Assembly (NCBI GenBank): GCA_038503035.1
Contig: JAVSML010001156.1
Location: forward strand, 124,001 to 188,000
Direction of reading: 5' to 3'
Length of the DNA: 64,000 nt
DNA from: Crocodylus rhombifer
Lineage: Eukaryota > Chordata > Crocodylia > Crocodylidae
Positions 10,554 through 23,016 of the stretch are shown in pieces. The position numbers and the translations under genes were made by a program. Each line of letters begins with the position of its first letter. Position 1 is the stretch's first letter. A model generated the notes under the pieces. The model searched no databases. It was not told where the DNA came from and saw nothing but the letters and a program-made list of their open reading frames with translations.

Positions 10554-13500
10554 CCAGTCAGGATACCGCCAGAGAGATTTTGGTAAAGTGCAGGAATGGT
10601 CATTACTGAACTCAATGTTAATGAGAAGAAGGATCAGAAAATTGCAGCTGCAAGTGATTGGCATCTTCTTCCTCTTCCGTGGCATCCTGCCAATCAGGGT
10701 CTTCCTCCCATACTTAGGGAATATGGGAGAAACTGGAGGGTGCTAGGCTGGGTGTTCACTACCGCCTTCTGCTGGCAGTTTGACAGCACTTCAGTGCAGA
10801 AAAGGTGACTTGTACTTTGAACCCTTGGGGAGTGCACATGCAGACATCCCTAAACTGGGACAATTGTGAAGAAGTTCCCACTCCAATTGTGAAGAAGTGA
10901 CATTCTTGGAATGGTTCAAGCATTACGTCTGAACTCAGCCTTACCATAAAGGTGGGGTGGGGAGAATAATATTTTTCTCTCTGGCAGAGTTGCTGTGAGC
11001 ATATGATCATTAATGGGTAACAGATGTTCAGGTACTATAGTGATACCTAAAATGAAGACTGAAAACACATACAGGTATTACATATCTAACCGGAGGATTA
11101 CCGCTCTTCCAGTAGAAGATAGGATTATACAAACATTCATTCAATTTCTCCCAAAGAAAACATGTCCCCTCCAGGAAAAAAAAAAAAACTTTCAGGTGGA
11201 CACCTGCAAGAGCTCCCCAGCAAGGAAATTTCTCTCGCAACAATGAATGCCTGTAGACCATTTGACTCCTCCATGATCCAGTCTGGAATGAGAGGTGAGT
11301 GGAGTAGACATTCCCTAGACTGTGGTGTTCCCAATCTGGGGAAGTGAGGGGAGCATTGCACTGTTGCTCCACTCCCCTCCTGGCTCCATCTATGGGAGGA
11401 CAGTTGGGGCAATGAGGAACGACTCCCCTCCACAGTCTAGGGAAGTCTAGGTGAGTCTTTCCTTGCCTCTCCACTACCCCACCAGGAATGTGAAGCAGCT
11501 ACTACTCCCCATGCCTTCTCTAGACCAGGATCACCCTGGCCTGGGGAAAGTGTGGGGGAGCAAGGCAGAGGGGAAGTTGCAGGCTAAATGTTACTGCAGC
11601 TCGTTCTCCTGGAAAGAATTCCCTTGGAATTTTACACCAGAAATGAACACCTGTTCATACCCATTGATACTTTTTATCAAACCTGGAATAATACCTTTTC
11701 TTTTGAGCAAACCCTTGGCTATCCCATGGGTTAAAGGGAGGTTTGCCTGGTTTCAACACAAAACTTAATGGTTTTCACACCAATTTATTTTGAGATTTGG
11801 GTTTTGAGCAAAATTCCTGGGACCAGACCAAAACTAAAACCAGAAAAGGCCTTGCCTGAAACCTAAAAGCTGGTCATATCAACTCTTGTAAAGACTTTAA
11901 AGTTCCAGAAAACCATAGAAAAGCCCAAAACAGTAAGAAACAATTTCAGGAAGAAAATGTAGTTTTCTTAAAATGCTTCTCTCTACCTATTGACAAGTTC
12001 TCTGATTTCTGTTTCATCTGTTTCAGAAATATATAACACTGATGAAGTTTCACCTAAAGGTTGTCTGATATGCAACTGATGCCAACTGGACACTAAGCAA
12101 CTGTCCCACTGAGAAGCAGGGGTGACCAAGACATCAACCTCAGGCTGCCATAAATGGCACAGCTAGCCCAGTCCTTATTACTGCTCAAGATATAGATGGT
12201 AGTTGTTATGCCTCTGCCACAGAGAGCTAAGAATTTAACTCCACCAGCTCTCATCAGACACTAGACCAAATTCATGTTTCCAACCCCTTAGGGAAAAAAT
12301 TATTGAGGTGGTCAACAAGATTTTGCTTATTTATGGAAATTTAACATTCATGGGAAATGTTTGAAAATATAAATGAAAAATGTATTCAAGATTCATATAA
12401 ATAAATCAGATTTGCCACCGCTTGACAGGATTTTGCTGTCATTCATCTAGTCCCTGCTGCAACAGAGCATTTAAGATCTGCTGAACTCTGAGCCTACAAC
12501 TAATCTTGCTGAAGTCAAGGGAATAACTCACAAGTTTGGTTTAAAAACCTGCTTAAGTATTTTGAACTGGTGCTATGCTGTATGGTACTTGAGAGTTGAA
12601 TCTCAGTCTAGCTGTCATTTAATATACATTGCTCCATTTGGTACCTCCCTTGCTGACAAACTGAATGAGTAAAAGTCCTTAACTGTGTCAAAAACAAGAT
12701 TTATGGCAAAAGGAACAGGGTTACAAACAATGGGGCAAAAATCTGCTTTCATAAACTGGTATACAGTTCTCATTCCCTTTGGTTGGAAGTGTTATATGCA
12801 TAAGGGAGTGTTATATATGTGTCAGGCAAAGTTTTCATCTGTGGCTGGTACAATGAAGATGTAGAGCCTGGAGTTCTTTTCCCTCAACACTGTCTTGAAT
12901 GTGCTGATATTATCATGACACTGCAGAGCATCCATGCCCCCAGAGTCATTATTGTGTCACTGAAATATTTAGGCATAATTGCACTGTGATTCACCATTGG
13001 AGGCTGACATGAATAAAGTCAAGTAGAGACTTTTATTGCCCCTTGTTTTAAGATGTAACAGAAAATACTTGACATCTGGTCTCTTTTAATGGCATCTGGT
13101 GTTGTGTCTAGACAGATACTGAAAATTTGTTTTCTCGATTCTATTCAGAATGTTATTATGAGCTGTTTCTCTTCACCATAGAACTGACAAGCAGGTAGGA
13201 AGATACTCTCCAGGGCTCTTTTGGCCAAAAATCAGCGCCCCCTTTTGCCTATGTTACCTGATTGCCAAAGGATAATGGGTTAATCTCAACTGATCACAGG
13301 TGCTCAGGAGCAAGATTATAACTAGGCTTCTGGGGAAGACTGAGAAAGGAGACTACCTTTGAAAAGGGTCAGAGGCTCTGGCTCAACCCCAAGTTAAGGA
13401 GTTTTCTGCTTTTTTCCTGCATGCGTTAACACGTTTTTGCTTTCTGGATGGTTTTTGTTTTTCCCTTGAGAAAAAGCCCTGCCAGAGGCTTCTGCATTTT

Positions 13501-13567
13501 ATTTCAGCCAAGCGCTTCCACCTGTTTACAGTCTCCATCTACTATTGCTTTATACGCACTACTATTT
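10554..13567. other. Non-coding DNA, nothing recognised
   Basis: No homologous protein, RNA gene or bounded transposon was recognised. CAATTGTGAAGAAGT occurs twice with a 23-bp period (10861-10875, 10884-10898). Around 11750-11880 the sequence has the TTTTGAG/CAAAAC texture of the repeat better seen at 23540 and 36236. The open frames at 11028-11474 show no family resemblance. Confidence 0.45.
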
Positions 13568-13575
13568 GTCTAGAG

Positions 13576-14337
13576 AAGTGGTTCTCAGCCTCATTAGACT
13601 TAAGCAGGGGTGGATCCAAGGGGAGTGCAGCAATGCTGCCGTGCCCTGCACCCCAACTGTGTGGCACATTCACACTGAGCTCTGACCCCACCAACATGTC
13701 ATCACAGCTCCTACACATGCTTAGAGCTCCAGGCTCACCAAAAGGTCGGCATGGGGTCTAGCCAGAGCCCCTGCTTTCATCTAGCTCTTGATCCCAGGAT
13801 GTGAGTGCAGTTGATGTTCTTCCCTCCCCTTCTCCCACCCTGAAGTCAGCAGTAGGGGAAACGAAGGGCTGAGCAGCACCAAAGCTCAGCCCCCGGCTTT
13901 CAGAGCTTCATGAAAGCTGACCAGACCCCCGCACCAAACAGCTGGTGAGCCCAGAGCTCTCTGAGCAAACTGGCATCCAGGATCATGGTGAGGAGGATGT
14001 GGCCATACTCCCTTTGGCATGTGACACGTGTGCAGTGAACTCTCTTCGCTTCACATGTAGCTGAAGGGGATGTAGTACACCGCCCTTGCCACGGTTCTGG
14101 ATCTGCTCAGGGACTCAAGGCATCCCTCAGAAAATGTCAGCTCTTAGCTTTGATTCATTTTTTGACTGCATAAAAATAATATAGCAGTTCTTTTTTTGAA
14201 AAGCTCTCAAAAAGAACACAAGGTCAAAATGTCTTTGATACTATGGATTCCTATTTGAAATCTCTGGGTATATCTTGTGAATCATGTGTAGGTGTTTGCC
14301 CATGTAACTGCTACAACATCCTGGTGGAGAATCACTG
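13576..14337. mobile_element. hAT-like element (outer), host of a nested insertion
   Basis: The left end AAGTGGTTCTCAGCC and the right end GGTGGAGAATCACTG are inverse copies of a CAGTGGTTCTC-type hAT terminus. Flanks are GTCTAGAG (13568-13575) and ATCTAAAG (14338-14345), an 8-bp duplication matching at 6 of 8 positions. It codes for nothing and is interrupted by a second element at 13605-14111; without it, the outer element is about 255 bp. Confidence 0.7.
13605..14111. mobile_element. hAT-like element (inner), CAGGGGTGGATCC type
   Basis: It starts CAGGGGTGGATCC and ends GGATCTGCTCAGG, an imperfect inverted pair. Flanks are GACTTAAG (13597-13604) and GACTCAAG (14112-14119), an 8-bp target duplication with one mismatch. 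The target lies inside the outer hAT-like element, so this insertion is younger. A relative in opposite orientation is at 37167-37576. Non-autonomous. Confidence 0.75.
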
Positions 14338-14478
14338 ATCTAAAGGGTTCTCTGTTGTTGGCATAGAATTGTTCCTAACAGGAAGATATAGGAACACATA
14401 TAGTGAAGAGTGTTCTATTATCAATAAATAGACAATTCTATATATGTATGAAGGGCTTAGTCCATCTCTCTGTGGGTG

Positions 14479-14497
14479 TGTCTGTCTGTCTGTCTGT
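14479..14497. repeat. (TCTG)n microsatellite
   Basis: Four to five TCTG units in tandem, immediately left of the inverted repeat at 14507-14575. Confidence 0.8.
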
Positions 14498-14506
14498 AAC
14501 ACTCTT

Positions 14507-14575
14507 GGAGCACTCTGATTAGTTGTCTCAGCAGCCAATCACAATACTTACTGAAATAATGAATCAGAGTGCTCC
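14507..14575. repeat. Perfect 14-bp inverted repeat
   Basis: GGAGCACTCTGATT at 14507-14520 is exactly inverted as AATCAGAGTGCTCC at 14562-14575, with a 41-base spacer. It is followed by a GCAGCAG-rich stretch (14595-14640). Possibly part of a non-autonomous DNA element, but no outer ends were found. Confidence 0.6.
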
Positions 14576-14999
14576 GCACAGACAGAGAGGAAGTGGCAGC
14601 AGCAGAGGCAGTGGCAGCAGCAGCACGGGGTGCTGGTGGAGTGGGACAGGGGGAACAGCAGAGACAGAGTGGGACAGTGGAGCACTGCCATGATGGGGGG
14701 GTGGAGGGGCATGGACATTAAAAAATGTCTCTCCTGACCATTAGAGGCATTGTTAATCTTTAGTAAGTAAAATAACAGGTTACAAAACCTTCTTGAAGTG
14801 TTCAGGTACTACAACATATCCTACTGTGTTCTAGTACCTGCATATTATTAGTATACTACACTTTCTAGGAACTTTTATACAAACACAAAAAAGGGCTTTA
14901 GAAAATTTATGAAGAGAAGGCAGAATTGGCTTTTTGTGAATATATTTCTGCACTGCAAGAATGTCAGTAGGAATAGTTATCTTCTGAATCTCTTGTTAA

Positions 15000-15105
15000 T
15001 GGGCCAATTTCTGCTGTTTGGTATCAGTCCAGAGTTACTCCCATGGACTCTATTGAGTAAATCCAGATTTACACCTGTGAAAGCAGAATTTGACTCACCA
15101 TATGG
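15000..15105. repeat. Old palindromic repeat (CTCCATTGA/AAATCCAGATTTACACC type)
   Basis: GAGTTACTCCCATGGACTC followed by AAATCCAGATTTACACC and GAATTTGACTC is the pattern of an abundant sauropsid palindromic repeat. Strongly diverged and not classified further. Confidence 0.35.
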
Positions 15106-17069
15106 AATCCATTTGGAAAATATCTTGTTCTGAATTTTATCTAGAGCTGGCTGAATTGTGAGTTTCTCTCATTTCTGTTTTTCTTGGTTTTGTTGAAGGT
15201 TGATAAGCGGTCTGAGAGCCTTTGAAGAATGCTGCTGTTACTGAACTTCTGAAAGTAAAAGTATGTAGAGAAATAGCTGGTATATCCTATTTCCAAGACA
15301 TTATCCAAGTTTCATTTCTTTTCCTACAGACTTTGGACCAGATCAGAACTTCCTCCTCCAGAGGGGTTCAGAAGTATTCACCCTTTTCATGGCCAAAATA
15401 AGAGCCAGCCATACACACAGTCTTTGTGCTCATGGTAATTTTTTCCTGCTCTGTATCCCCCTAGGTATAAGACACTGAAAATCAGGGGAGGCAAGAGGCA
15501 AGTCTGTTTCTTCTGTATCAACCTACATTACAATGACCACCTTTTCAAAACGCAAAGGCACACTCATGCCGCACTCTCTCCCTCATCTTGGGGGCCTCAA
15601 TACGCCCCCTCCCCACATAGGCTTATCTGCAGGCAGCTGGGGTTGCTGCTCTCCACCACTGCCTGGGGCTGTATCCTGCTGTGAGAGAGGAACATACCCC
15701 TGTATCCCAATATAGGGCTCCCCCCAACCCCAAGCAGCCCCTTGCAGGCTGGAACTCTGCCAGCCTGTAAAGGGAAACCTACCATTTCCCATGTTTTTCT
15801 CCTTCAAAGGACAAAATCCAGGTTTTTCCCAGTAAACAGAAAACCCAGATCCCTGCACATGATACTGAGACCATAGCTCACTATGTCAAGAGGAATTTAA
15901 GACAAATGCTGTCCAGAATCATTCAGCCCATGACTGGGATTTGATGTTTATGTTTCAGGACTGTCCTGCCCAATTAGGGCTGGGTGGTCACCCTAACCTA
16001 TGTAGGTTGTCTCCAATAACCTGATGCATTTCACACTCACTGGGATGCCCATAGAATGACTGTGCTTTCCTAAGTGTAGTTAAGCATTATCCCAAACTTA
16101 ATGTCTACTGGACATTATTGACCCCTTGTGTACCAGGTTTCCAATGTATTAGTTTCTGTTAGCCAATAACAGCATGACAGTATCTTAAAATGAACATTGT
16201 CTATCAATGAGTTTTAACTACACCTCCTTGAATAACTAGGTCACAGTTACTGTCTTGCACCACTCCGTTTGGACAATATGCTGACATACCTCATTCTTCT
16301 GTTCTCTGGAGAGCACAGTAGTAACAAGGTGAGAGGAATCCCAGTTCCCAAACTGTAGTGCCGCTATAGAGCCAATAATCTCTCCAAGGAATTGTCATAG
16401 TATTTGTAGTCCTATTTTCTGTCAAAAAACTACAGCAAGTAAGAAGCCATTGCCGAGTGGTGTTGTACAACATCGTTACACGGGTTCTAGCCTAGGCACA
16501 CTAAACAGTAGAACCACAGTTGTCCTTCTATATGTGGGAGAGCCTTAGCGCCAGTAAAGGAAACCATCTCATTGCACAGGAGACCAATGGATGCCAGCTG
16601 GATTTCTGTATCAGGAAATAGCATGGAAATTGTTGCTATTATTATTCTTTGTTTTGACAGCTTTATGAAAAGAGAACAAAACAAATATTGTAGCATAGTT
16701 ATGATCTAATTTGGAGGGATAAAATCTGTGCTAGCCATTCCAGTGTAATGCTTAGGGTGTTATAAATGCAGAATGTCATCCCTAACTACAAATGCTACAG
16801 AAAAACAGTGCATGTCCATGCACAGTAATTCAGACCAAATACATGCAAGTGATCTATAATTAAGCAGACTACCAGCTTCATAGTTCCTTATTGCATGGCA
16901 ATGATAAAACTGTCAACAATGATATTCAATAAATAGTTCTGTTTTGTATTTGGGAAAAAACAGGAAAATGCATTCACATCATGTAATAATAGTTAAATAT
17001 TTTTCATTCAAAAATAGCTCAGGAGGATGTTAAACAGCACAATATTCTAAAATCTTCATGTCTGAATAA
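15106..17069. other. Non-coding DNA, nothing recognised
   Basis: No gene or bounded transposon was recognised. Short overlapping open frames at 15533-15858 lie on both strands over a CCCC-rich tract and show no family resemblance. Confidence 0.45.
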
Positions 17070-18117
17070 TTTTCCTCTAAGAGTTTCAAAAGAGCTGCAT
17101 GAAGAGTTCTCTAAACTGTTAGCTTTGCTTTTCTATACACGTGTAACAACTTCAGAAGTTCTAGAAGACTGGAAAAGGTTAATGCTGTTCTGGTTTTTAA
17201 AAAGAGTAAATAGGATGACTCAGAGAATCATAGCCCTGTCAATCTGACATTAATCCTGGGAAAAACGATAAAAGAGCTGCTACAGGACTTGACTTTTAAA
17301 GAAGAGTAATATAATTAATGCCAATCAGTATGAGCCTATGAAAAGAGTTCTTGTCCAACTAACTTACTGTTCTTTAATTATAAGTTTCATTCATAAAGGT
17401 AATAGTATTGATATAATAAATGCACTTAGATGTCTATAAGGGTCTTAACTTGGTAACCAGCTGACATTTTAATTTAGAAATGATATCAGAATAAAATAGC
17501 ATTCTGCACATTAAATGGATTTAAAACTGGCTAACTGAAAAGATCTCAAAGTATAATTGTAAGTGGGAAATCCTCATTTTGCACATATACTTCTAGTGGG
17601 GTCCTGTAGTGATTGGTTTGTGGCACTGTACAGTTGAACAGTTTTTATCAATGAACTGAAATAAAATATGAAGTCATCATTGAAAAAGTTTACATGACAC
17701 ACAGATTAGAGTAGTGGTAAAGAATGAAGAGGGAAGGTCACTGATGCAGAGCAAGTGGGATCACTTGGAAACTGGGCATGAGCACACAATCTGTATTTCA
17801 ATAGGGTCAAATGTAAAGCCATACATTTAGGAATAGAGAATGTGGGTCATACTTACAGGATTCGGAATTCTATCCTTGGAAGCTGTGAGGGTCATGATGT
17901 ATAGCATGCTATGCTATGCTATGACCACATGAGTTAATGTGTTCCTTGGATATAGGAACAGGTGCAAGTTATATTACTTTTGTATTTGGGACTGGTGCAA
18001 CTGCTACTGGAAAATTGTATCCAGCTCTCATACCTGGCTTTTAAGAATTACAGAAAGTTTAGAAAAGAGCCTCAGGAAGCATTAAAATTGGAAGGATGGA
18101 AAGAGACTCCCCGGCTA

Positions 18118-19250
18118 GAGACAGACATTACACATAACCTGGTTTAAGTGATCAGAAACTGGTTTAAACTGGTAACAGAACAGAAGTTCAGTGCACAAAA
18201 AAACAGTTTCAAAATGGCTGAAACTGGTTTAAGATAAAACTGGTTGAATGTAGTATTAGACTTAACTGATTTGGGTCAACCCGATTTATGCAATGTCTGT
18301 CCCAGATCCCTTCCTGGTTTAACTTAAACCAGAGTCCCCCAGCATCCCAGATGCTTTGCAGCCCTGGGCTAGGCTCTCTGATACAGAGAACAGGGCTGGC
18401 CCCACCCCTCTGTTCCCTAGCCAGAGCTCCAGGGGAGACTGCAGGCACAGCAGGGTCTGCCTGGCTCCCCTTGCTGCTCACTGCTCAAACAGGAATTCCC
18501 CCCCCTCCATTTCCCACAGCACAGACCCCAACCCCATGAGCCCTAGGCATGTGGTATGCCAGCTAATACTGAGAGGTATCTGTGTGTGTAATTCCAATTT
18601 CACTGGGACAGGCAAACAGAACAGTGTCTGCTTAGGGACTTTTGGAGCTAATCAACAGGTAGCTGGTAATGTCCCTAAATTCTATCCTTGGAAAAAGCTG
18701 TTTAAGAAGAGCTTGAACTAATGAGAGAGGCTTTTGTTTTGTTGATGGGCTGATAAACACTATGTTATCAGCCCCCTGCTGGTTTTTCAGCCCTGTCAGG
18801 TTTGCAAACAGTATGAAGAAGCAGGGGGAGGGAGATTTGAAAAGCTCAGTGTCATCAATAGATGCATGCACTGCATCCACCTCCCCCTCCCCCTACCACC
18901 CCTTTGCCTCAGAGTGCTAGCTGGGAGCTGGGGGCTGGAAACACTCCTGCCCTTAAGCAGTGAGTGGGGAAAAGCCTGGGATGGTACAAGCAGGGTGGGA
19001 GTTTACACCCCTCCTTAAACAGAGCATCCTGCCAGGGTCTGGCCTTGGCTCCCATCAGCTCAGCACTATGGAAAAGAAGGGAGGGCTGCTGTAGCGCCCC
19101 CCCCCCCCCAGCTTCTAGCATGAGCCACTGCAGACATGTGCCTGCATAGTCCAGAGAAAATGTCTGTACAGTTGCAAACTAGTTCAACCTAGGCAGGTTA
19201 GACTAACCTGCAAAGATTGAATCAAGTCAGGCTTTTTGAAAGTCTGTCCC
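18118..19250. mobile_element. DNA transposon inserted in CR1 (GRGACAGAC ends)
   Basis: The 1133-bp insert starts GAGACAGACATTACA and ends AAAGTCTGTCCC, inverse ends of a GRGACAGACWTT type. CR1 sequence stops at its left edge and resumes at its right edge, which supports both boundaries. TA (or CTA) flanks it on both sides (18116-18117 and 19251-19252). A further inverted end (CAATGTCTGTCCC near 18291-18303) suggests a composite or internally duplicated element. The interior is GC-rich, with CTGGTTTAA/TTAAACCAG palindromes and a C13 run at 19097-19109. No transposase is visible; the superfamily is not determined. Confidence 0.6.
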
Positions 19251-19407
19251 TAACCCAGGAGCTCAATCCTATTAGTTTAGCCAAGAGAATATTCATTCAT
19301 TCATAATATTGCTTTGATCACAATTTATTAAGTACTAACTTGGAGAAACAGAAATTTGATAATAGACATTTCTTGAATATAACCAGCAATGTGACAAGAC
19401 AAGTGTC

Positions 19408-21490
19408 ATATTTACACCAGGGCTGTTGAACTTCTTAATGGCCAGAGACTGCACCAGTGAGAGCCACATGCCATGGGAGCTACAGCAATAGGGGCCACAT
19501 CTCCTTCTCATGTCCTCAACTGAGAGCTCCACTGCTGCACTGCACCACAAGCTTCTATAGCACTTGATGTGAGTGGCCCCCTCCAACACTGCTGCCCTGT
19601 GCAGGTGGCCCCTGCCACATCTGCATTATATACATGGACAGATGGGCAGAACAACCCCTCCACTTCACCTTTATGGCTACAGACTCCCCAGACACTGCAG
19701 GTGCACCACGCTGCCCAGCACCCCTTAAGGCAGGGAGAGAAACTGAAAGCCAGAGAAGGAAGGAGAACCCAGAGAACCTGGCTGCAACAGCAGCAGGAGT
19801 GATGAGGGGAAAGCTGTAGCCTGGGGAGTCCAGGAGCTGCATGTAACAAGCATTAAAGTGCATGTACCTCAGAGGAGAGTGCTCCACACTGTGGACACAC
19901 AGCATGGCTTGCAGCACCAGAGGTTTTTCTCTTCTAAAGCATCACCAGGACCAGTGAATTTTGTCCCTCTGGTCAAATGAAAACTTGCCTCAGCAGGGAC
20001 ATCCTGGAAGCGCCAGGTAGGAAGCTTCAAACAAAACAAAAGGATCCATCAGTGAGCCTGTGGAAAATCCCATCCTCCTGTTTGGCTGGGAAGGCTCCTT
20101 AAAAAGCAGAGGTTTTTTCCACCCCTGGAGGAGAAAACGTATGCATTGGAAGATGACAAATGGAGCCTTGCAGTGGTGGAGGCAACTCTTGGGCCAGCTG
20201 GAGCTTTGCAAGCGGACCTCTAGGGGATCAGGGTGTGCTCAGCCTGGAAGAACCAAGCTGGGGCTTCCAGATGTGACAGGTTGTGTCCTGCAGACACACC
20301 ATCCACAAGGAGTCCTGTATGGGATGAGGGAAGGCAAGACCGGAGGGAGTTAGTCCCAGGTTGCCTTTGACCATTTGTGAGAGGTCAGGTTGGCCTCAGG
20401 GGAAGGGGGTACTGAACATCACACAGAGAAGCTGTGTGATGGAGAAAACCCTAGGTAGTTTTCTATAAGCAAAGGGCTATAGAAAGAGCAAGAGGAGTTG
20501 GAAAGCATGGTGACCTTTGTGTTGCTTTGTTCTGTGTTTGTGCTTGAGTTAAGATTTATATCGGGGCAGGATAGCACTGTCTGAGGGCAGCAGAAGCCAG
20601 AGTCAGCTACCAGATGAGCCAGAGGGCATGGTGTCCTCTACCAGCTGCTGCCTGCAAACCCAGCTGAAGACTGAGTTGTGTGTGCTGAGCCTAGCGGACC
20701 CAGAGCTGTATCTCTGCTGACCACTGGAGAGACTGCAAGTGGCATTTTATTGTCACCCTGAGCATCATGGTATTAATTCAGAGTACCCATGTATCTGAAG
20801 TGTTGTGTTACCAGTGTGAATTATAGCATGTTGTAGTCAAATTTGTGACTGTTGGGTTGTTTACTTTTGATTGTTAAACAGTATTATTACCTTAGTTATG
20901 CATTTTTCTTTTCTGTGTCATTTAGAAATTCAAGTTTCTATAATATATTTGTATTCACACATATATATTTGTATTAAAGTTTATATATATTTATGTATAT
21001 ATGTGTGTGTATGTATATTTAATATCAGTATGTATTGTGTCTTGCACTGGATGAAGGAAACTCAGAGTACACTGCTGCTCAGCAGCTACCAATTCTTCAG
21101 TGGACTGGGACAAAGACTGAGGCCATTGGCACCCGAGGGATCCAAAATCGGCAATAGGCCACCTCTAGCATGGCAGACCAGGGTTACATGCAGATTAATT
21201 CCTGGCCTGCACCATGGCAGAAGCATGGTCCAGGAAGGAAGTTCCAAATTGCACCCCGCCTGCTCCCTCTCACACGTTACAAACATGAACATACATTTGT
21301 GAGGCCACTCTAGAGTAGTCTCCAGTGGCTGTTGTTATGCATGTGGGTGACTGAAGTTGGCAGAAGAGTCACAGATTCCTGGGATTCGTCTCACCACCAT
21401 GTTTCTGAGTTTGACAAGTGCGAGCAGGAGGTGGGGCGTGTTTGGGTATGTCCCAGCCGATACACACTGCCATTATGGTGCAGCATACCA
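19408..21490. mobile_element. Unclassified 2.08-kb insertion in CR1
   Basis: CR1 sequence breaks after AAGTGTC (19401-19407) and resumes at AAGTGTC (21491-21497), leaving 2083 bp between two 7-bp direct repeats (extended to 8 with one mismatch). A hAT-like terminus (CAGGGCTGTTGAACTTC) lies at 19418, 10 bp inside the left edge, but no inverse right end was found. The interior includes short open frames on both strands without homology and an AT-rich simple repeat near 20940-21025. It may be several nested elements or a decayed retroelement. No coding domain was recognised. Confidence 0.45.
20940..21025. repeat. AT-rich simple repeat (TATATTTGTAT/TATGTATA)
   Basis: Degenerate tandem TATA, TATTTGTAT and GTGTGTATG units, about 85 bp, inside the 2.08-kb insertion. 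Confidence 0.7.
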
Positions 21491-21745
21491 AAGTGTCTGG
21501 AAGTTTAAACAAGACAAGTTCAGAGTCAAAACATGAGGTAATTAATTACTGAGATGGCTTACCAAGTGATGTGATAGATACTCCTTCACAGTCAACTTTT
21601 AAATCAAGATTTTTTCCCCCTAAAAATTATGCTATTTGTCAAACAGAAATTCATTTAGGGGAGCTCTATGGCCTGTTATGCAGGAGGTTGCACTAGATGA
21701 ATGCAGTGGTGCCTTTTGGTTTTATAATCTCTGAATCTAGAAATA

Positions 21746-23016
21746 TGGAGCCATGCATACACCTCCAAAGGGAAGGAATGAGGCTCATGAAATTCCTCAT
21801 AGCTAGCAGTTATTTGATAAGTGGCCTTTTCCGAGTTTGCCAAAATACAGTCTTAAGCACCAGGCTGCAGTGTATATTTTTTTAGCTGACTCCCACATTT
21901 TTAACAATCAATCTTTTAGCAGTTAAGATGGTGTTCATATTTAATGTACCTTATTAACAGTGGGTAAATCAGTGAAATTCCCTAGATTGGGAGGAAGGGT
22001 TGTATGCAAGATTAGATTAACATAACTTCACAAAAAGGAAAAAAATGAAAGGACAATGCCATAACATGTGTATTAAGTCACTCTTTTTAATTCCTGTGCT
22101 TATTACTATTACAAATATTGACTCTGTACATCCTGCCAGGAATCTAACAAGATGTCTTTTACTATATTTTCTTGTTGAATCAGCCTCAGCTTCAGATCTA
22201 TATATGACCGCTCTATTCTTGTTTACATAGACCCTGGGCCAGTCAGTGATTAGCTCCGGCTGCTTTGTGCTGCTCCAGAAATATAAGGCAGCCAGAAACC
22301 CAGTTTCACTTGGTAATTACACCCATTTACAACTGTTTTGTATCATCAGAGTAATGCATGACAGCCAACCTAAACTGGTGAATCTACCCTGCTATTACAG
22401 ATATAACAGACCCAAAGATTCCTATGTATTCCCTCTTCCGTCAGGGAAAACATTACAAAATTTGTGCTTACCAGGCATGTTACTTCTCCATTAGCAATGT
22501 TTTTTGATGGAATTAGTGTCCATTTTTGTTAGGAACAGGAATGAATCAAAACTCCTGATTCAAACATTTTGAAAGTTTGAATACAGCAAAGAGCAGCTGC
22601 TCCTCTCTCTGTAATGGACTGATCTTAACCCCTCCATTTCAACATTTGCAGACCTCGTGAGTTGGGCCTATCTGTAGTCTTTTCTGATGGTGTCTCTTTC
22701 ATTTCCTGGCTAAAAATCTCCTTCATGATCAATAACTGTTGTTTTACAGTGTCTAAGCATCTCTGGCTTCTATTAGCATCTTACCTACCTTGCTTTCCAA
22801 ATTAATAGACTCTTACACAACTAATGTCCTGGAAGCAGGCAAAACATTTCTGTGAAGCAGTACACATGAAGGACTTCAAGGTTTAATACTATTGCCACAG
22901 AAATAAAGTGCAAAATTCCTCCAGGGCCTAACTGAGATGTCCGTTCTAGTAATGTGAAGTAGAACATGGTGCATTTTTGCTGGGAAAGAGTAAATTTACT
23001 GGAAAAAAAATGTTTT
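21746..23016. other. AT-rich non-coding DNA, nothing recognised
   Basis: No homologous frame, repeat boundary or RNA gene was recognised between the end of one CR1 copy and the next. Confidence 0.45.

Larger units (their letters stand above)
17070..21745 (+). mobile_element. Old CR1 (L3-like) copy split into three segments
   Basis: Segment 1 (about 17070-18117) carries RT sequence: EVLEDWKRL near 17155-17180, a degraded FADDT-box region near 17690-17712, and the region before the ORF2 C-terminus near 17960-18090. Segment 2 (19251-19407) continues with GAGCTCAATCC then AGTTTAGCCAAGAG, the 'ERLKELN-SLAKR' block, and AACAGAAATTTGATAATAG. Segment 3 (21491-21745) resumes with TGGAAGTTTAAACAAGACAA, then GGCTTACCAAGTGATGTG, and ends with the CR1 tail (TGCACTAGATGAATG, then CTCTGAATCTAG). 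The order and strand of the three pieces are those of one element. Many stops make it dead. The two intervening sequences are annotated separately. Confidence 0.75.

Noticed and set aside
14430..14760. Possible Helitron-like element around the (TCTG)n run and inverted repeat
   Set aside because: No TC start with CTRR end preceded by a short hairpin could be placed convincingly.
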